From positions 1-46,771 of the IMG/VR virus record IMGVR_UViG_3300028610_000267: 46,771 bases of DNA; one strand, given 5' to 3'. How positions within the stretch are numbered: the first letter of the stretch is position 1; each line of letters begins with the position of its first letter. Positions 45,544 to 46,771 of the stretch are shown here, piece after piece. The position numbers were made by a program, and so were the translations under genes. This DNA is from a virus. Below the pieces are notes generated by a model, which was not told the DNA's origin, did not search any database, and saw only the letters and a list, made by a program, of their open reading frames with translations.

Positions 45544-45678
45544 ATGACTAAGAAAGAAGCTATAGACGCGGCATTTAAGAGTACATCTTATATTGGATCG
45601 CACCGACCATCTGTATTTTGCAGCGATCTTGAAAAGAATGGATATAAGGTCGTTAAGATTAAGAAGCAACGTAAATAA
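45544..45678 (+). CDS. 44-residue basic protein, first rightward gene
   Basis: ATG ACT AAG AAA after AAGGAGTGAAACT. Residues YIGSHRPSVF and the basic end KNGYKVVKIKKQRK; a winged helix or tiny DNA-binding protein is possible. First product expected from the strong early promoter. The MTKKEAI opening is shared with the protein at 2265. Confidence 0.6.
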   Translation: MTKKEAIDAAFKSTSYIGSHRPSVFCSDLEKNGYKVVKIKKQRK

Positions 45679-45680
45679 CT

Positions 45681-45703
45681 AACCGATAACCGATTTAGGG
45701 AGT
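45681..45703 (+). repeat. Leader repeat, copy 2
   Basis: 22 of 23 bases match 45515-45537. It forms the ribosome-binding region of the gene at 45710. Confidence 0.7.
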
Positions 45704-45709
45704 TGAAAA

Positions 45710-46105
45710 ATGGAGAGTAAACCAAACAAGACAAAGCACATCACTGACAAGGACGAGCAATACAAGTGGCTGGTACAGGTGTTCAAAGACGCTGGGGAGG
45801 CTGCCAAGCTGGCTGATCCCGGTGAGGGCAATGATGGTGGCACCTGTAATTTCGACTCACCCGCTTTCAGGGTTAAGGGGTGGGGCGAGAAGATGATCGC
45901 CAAGCTTGCCGAAGAGGCTGGGCTGTCGGTTTGCCGGTTCTCATGGTTTGGTAGCCATAATTGGTACTGGCTCAATGTGCCACTGCACGGACAAGCTAAT
46001 CGTCGCTCTACGATGTCTACGGCGGCGTCCAAGGTGTTCCAGAAGGCTATGGACTCTGAGAATCTCAAAGGTTTTTCATCCTGCCAATACTGCCAAATGG
46101 ACTAA
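45710..46105 (+). CDS. Hypothetical early protein
   Basis: 131 residues, helical N-terminus (DEQYKWLVQVFKDAGEAAKLADPGEG), then an aromatic-rich core (FSWFGSHNWYWLNVPL) and CQYC near the end. Resembles small phage early proteins of unknown function. Followed by the hairpin GCCC-GGCT-GGGC. Confidence 0.6.
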   Translation: MESKPNKTKHITDKDEQYKWLVQVFKDAGEAAKLADPGEGNDGGTCNFDSPAFRVKGWGEKMIAKLAEEAGLSVCRFSWFGSHNWYWLNVPLHGQANRRSTMSTAASKVFQKAMDSENLKGFSSCQYCQMD

Positions 46106-46109
46106 ACCT

Positions 46110-46133
46110 GCCCGGCTGGGCCTTTCGGGGCCT
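46110..46133 (+). terminator. Intercistronic hairpin after the 131-residue gene
   Basis: GCCC-GGCT-GGGC (46110-46121), followed by CTTTCGGGGCC, which can form an alternative GGCC/GGCC stem. No T run, so probably not an efficient terminator. Confidence 0.35.
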
Positions 46134-46175
46134 TACCGGATATGTTTTGTTAATCTTTTATTGGAGAGTATGATT

Positions 46176-46771
46176 ATGAAAAAATGCTTTAAGGAATTTA
46201 ACTTCAGAAGCACGACGCTCGCCGTTATTTCGCGGGCCAACAGTATTATAGCCGAGTACCAACAGGACGGCTATGATCTAACCTTGCGGCAGTTGTATTA
46301 TCAGTTTGTCGCCCGTGATATTATACCAAACAGCCAAAGCGAATACAACAAGCTGGGGACGGCCCTGAACAACGGTAGACTGGCTGGCCTGATTGACTGG
46401 AATGCGATTAAAGACCGTACGAGGCAGATGCACCAGAACTACCACGAAACAAACCCCGAACGCGCCATTGAGTACACTTCTGAATGCTACGCAATCGACA
46501 CCCGCCAAGACCAAGATGTTTATCTTGAGGCATGGGTAGAAAAAGAGGCTCTCGCTGGTGTAGTTGAGCGAGCTTGCCGTGAAATTGACATTCCGTGGTT
46601 CGCTTGTCGTGGGTATGTCTCACAGACGGCCATGTACGAGGCTGCTATGCGATGCAGGCGGAAAAAGGCCAGCCGAACAGTAATCATCCACCTTGGCGAC
46701 CATGACCCCAGTGGAATAGATATGACCCGTGACAACTTTGACAGGATGGATATGTTCGGTGCAAATCTCAC
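46176..46771 (+). CDS. Spo11/topoisomerase VI-A-like protein, N-terminal part (continues at base 2)
   Basis: ATG AAA AAA TGC after TTGGAGAGTATGATT; the frame is open to the window end and joins base 2 in phase. Residues 35-44, LTLRQLYYQF, match the topoisomerase VI-A/Spo11 active-site motif (R-x-x-Y-Y), with Tyr41 or Tyr42 the likely nucleophile. VEKEAL at 121-126 is the TOPRIM glutamate motif, and the DxD follows in the part at 2-439. A winged-helix region spans about 50-100. The joined protein is 296 residues, shorter than cellular A subunits. Confidence 0.85.
   Translation, partial: MKKCFKEFNFRSTTLAVISRANSIIAEYQQDGYDLTLRQLYYQFVARDIIPNSQSEYNKLGTALNNGRLAGLIDWNAIKDRTRQMHQNYHETNPERAIEYTSECYAIDTRQDQDVYLEAWVEKEALAGVVERACREIDIPWFACRGYVSQTAMYEAAMRCRRKKASRTVIIHLGDHDPSGIDMTRDNFDRMDMFGANL
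46628..46771. repeat. Terminal direct repeat, right copy
   Basis: Exact copy of bases 1-144. Removing one copy gives a circle of 46,627 bp and restores a full-length Spo11/topoisomerase VI-A-like gene. Confidence 0.95.

Noticed and set aside
1-46771. CRISPR array, diversity-generating retroelement or transposon
   Set aside because: No regularly spaced repeats, reverse transcriptase, template/variable repeat pair, transposase or integrase was seen on either strand.

Overview
The window looks like a complete, circularly closed genome of a tailed bacteriophage with T7-like (podovirus) virion architecture. The first 144 bases reappear exactly as the last 144 (1-144 = 46628-46771). One gene, a Spo11/topoisomerase VI-A-like protein, runs off the right end and continues at the left end. 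The unique circle is therefore about 46,627 bp cut at an arbitrary point, and the split gene becomes 296 codons once joined. Genes are short, packed, often joined by ATGA/GTGA/TAATG overlaps and use the standard code. Several gaps carry good sigma70-type promoters, so the host is a bacterium using its own RNA polymerase; I cannot name it.

There are three transcription units. (1) A rightward early unit starts at a promoter at 45470-45497, crosses the circle junction and runs to 2990. It encodes small unknown proteins, the Spo11-like protein and a ribbon-helix-helix regulator. (2) A leftward late unit starts at 45411-45438 and ends at a terminator at 16387-16413. In order it holds small accessory genes, terminase small and large subunits, a collagen-like protein, T7-type portal, scaffold, major capsid protein, a beta-helix protein with a signal peptide, tail tubes A and B, a GNAT protein and a cupin, the internal virion proteins (gp14/gp15/gp16-like), tail fibres and a LamG-like adhesin. 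(3) A leftward early unit starts at 16313-16341 and runs to 3035. It holds an SSB-like protein, two HNH nucleases, an RNA ligase, a replication-initiator-like protein, a YopX-like protein, a Gp37/Gp68 (three-Cys) protein and a cluster of tiny Cys-rich, zinc-ribbon-like proteins. No DNA polymerase, RNA polymerase, integrase or recognisable endolysin was found. Replication and transcription therefore probably rely on the host, steered by the initiator-like protein.

The most unusual content is RNA. Four gaps of the leftward early unit (about 16.3, 13.35, 11.35 and 9.04 kb) carry the same layout with unrelated sequences. Each has a sigma70-like promoter, then a 5'-terminal element A starting within a few bases of the expected transcription start, then a 15-20 nt linker, then a strong hairpin B/B' whose loop contains the complement of A. 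The result is an H-type pseudoknot. A/A' pairing by hand is complete in all four (11/11, 14/14, 10/10 and 18/18, allowing G-U). In three of them the hairpin ends 17-19 nt before a start codon, and in three it is followed by a U-rich run like an intrinsic terminator. I propose these as a family of promoter-linked pseudoknot leaders or small RNAs.

Other points of note: a tRNA-like gene with a 15-nt anticodon loop next to a large structured intergenic region; a nozzle (gp12-like) protein with LamG domains nested inside each other, a signal-peptide-like N-terminus and an apparent ATT start; and three pairs of paralogous small genes split between different transcription units.
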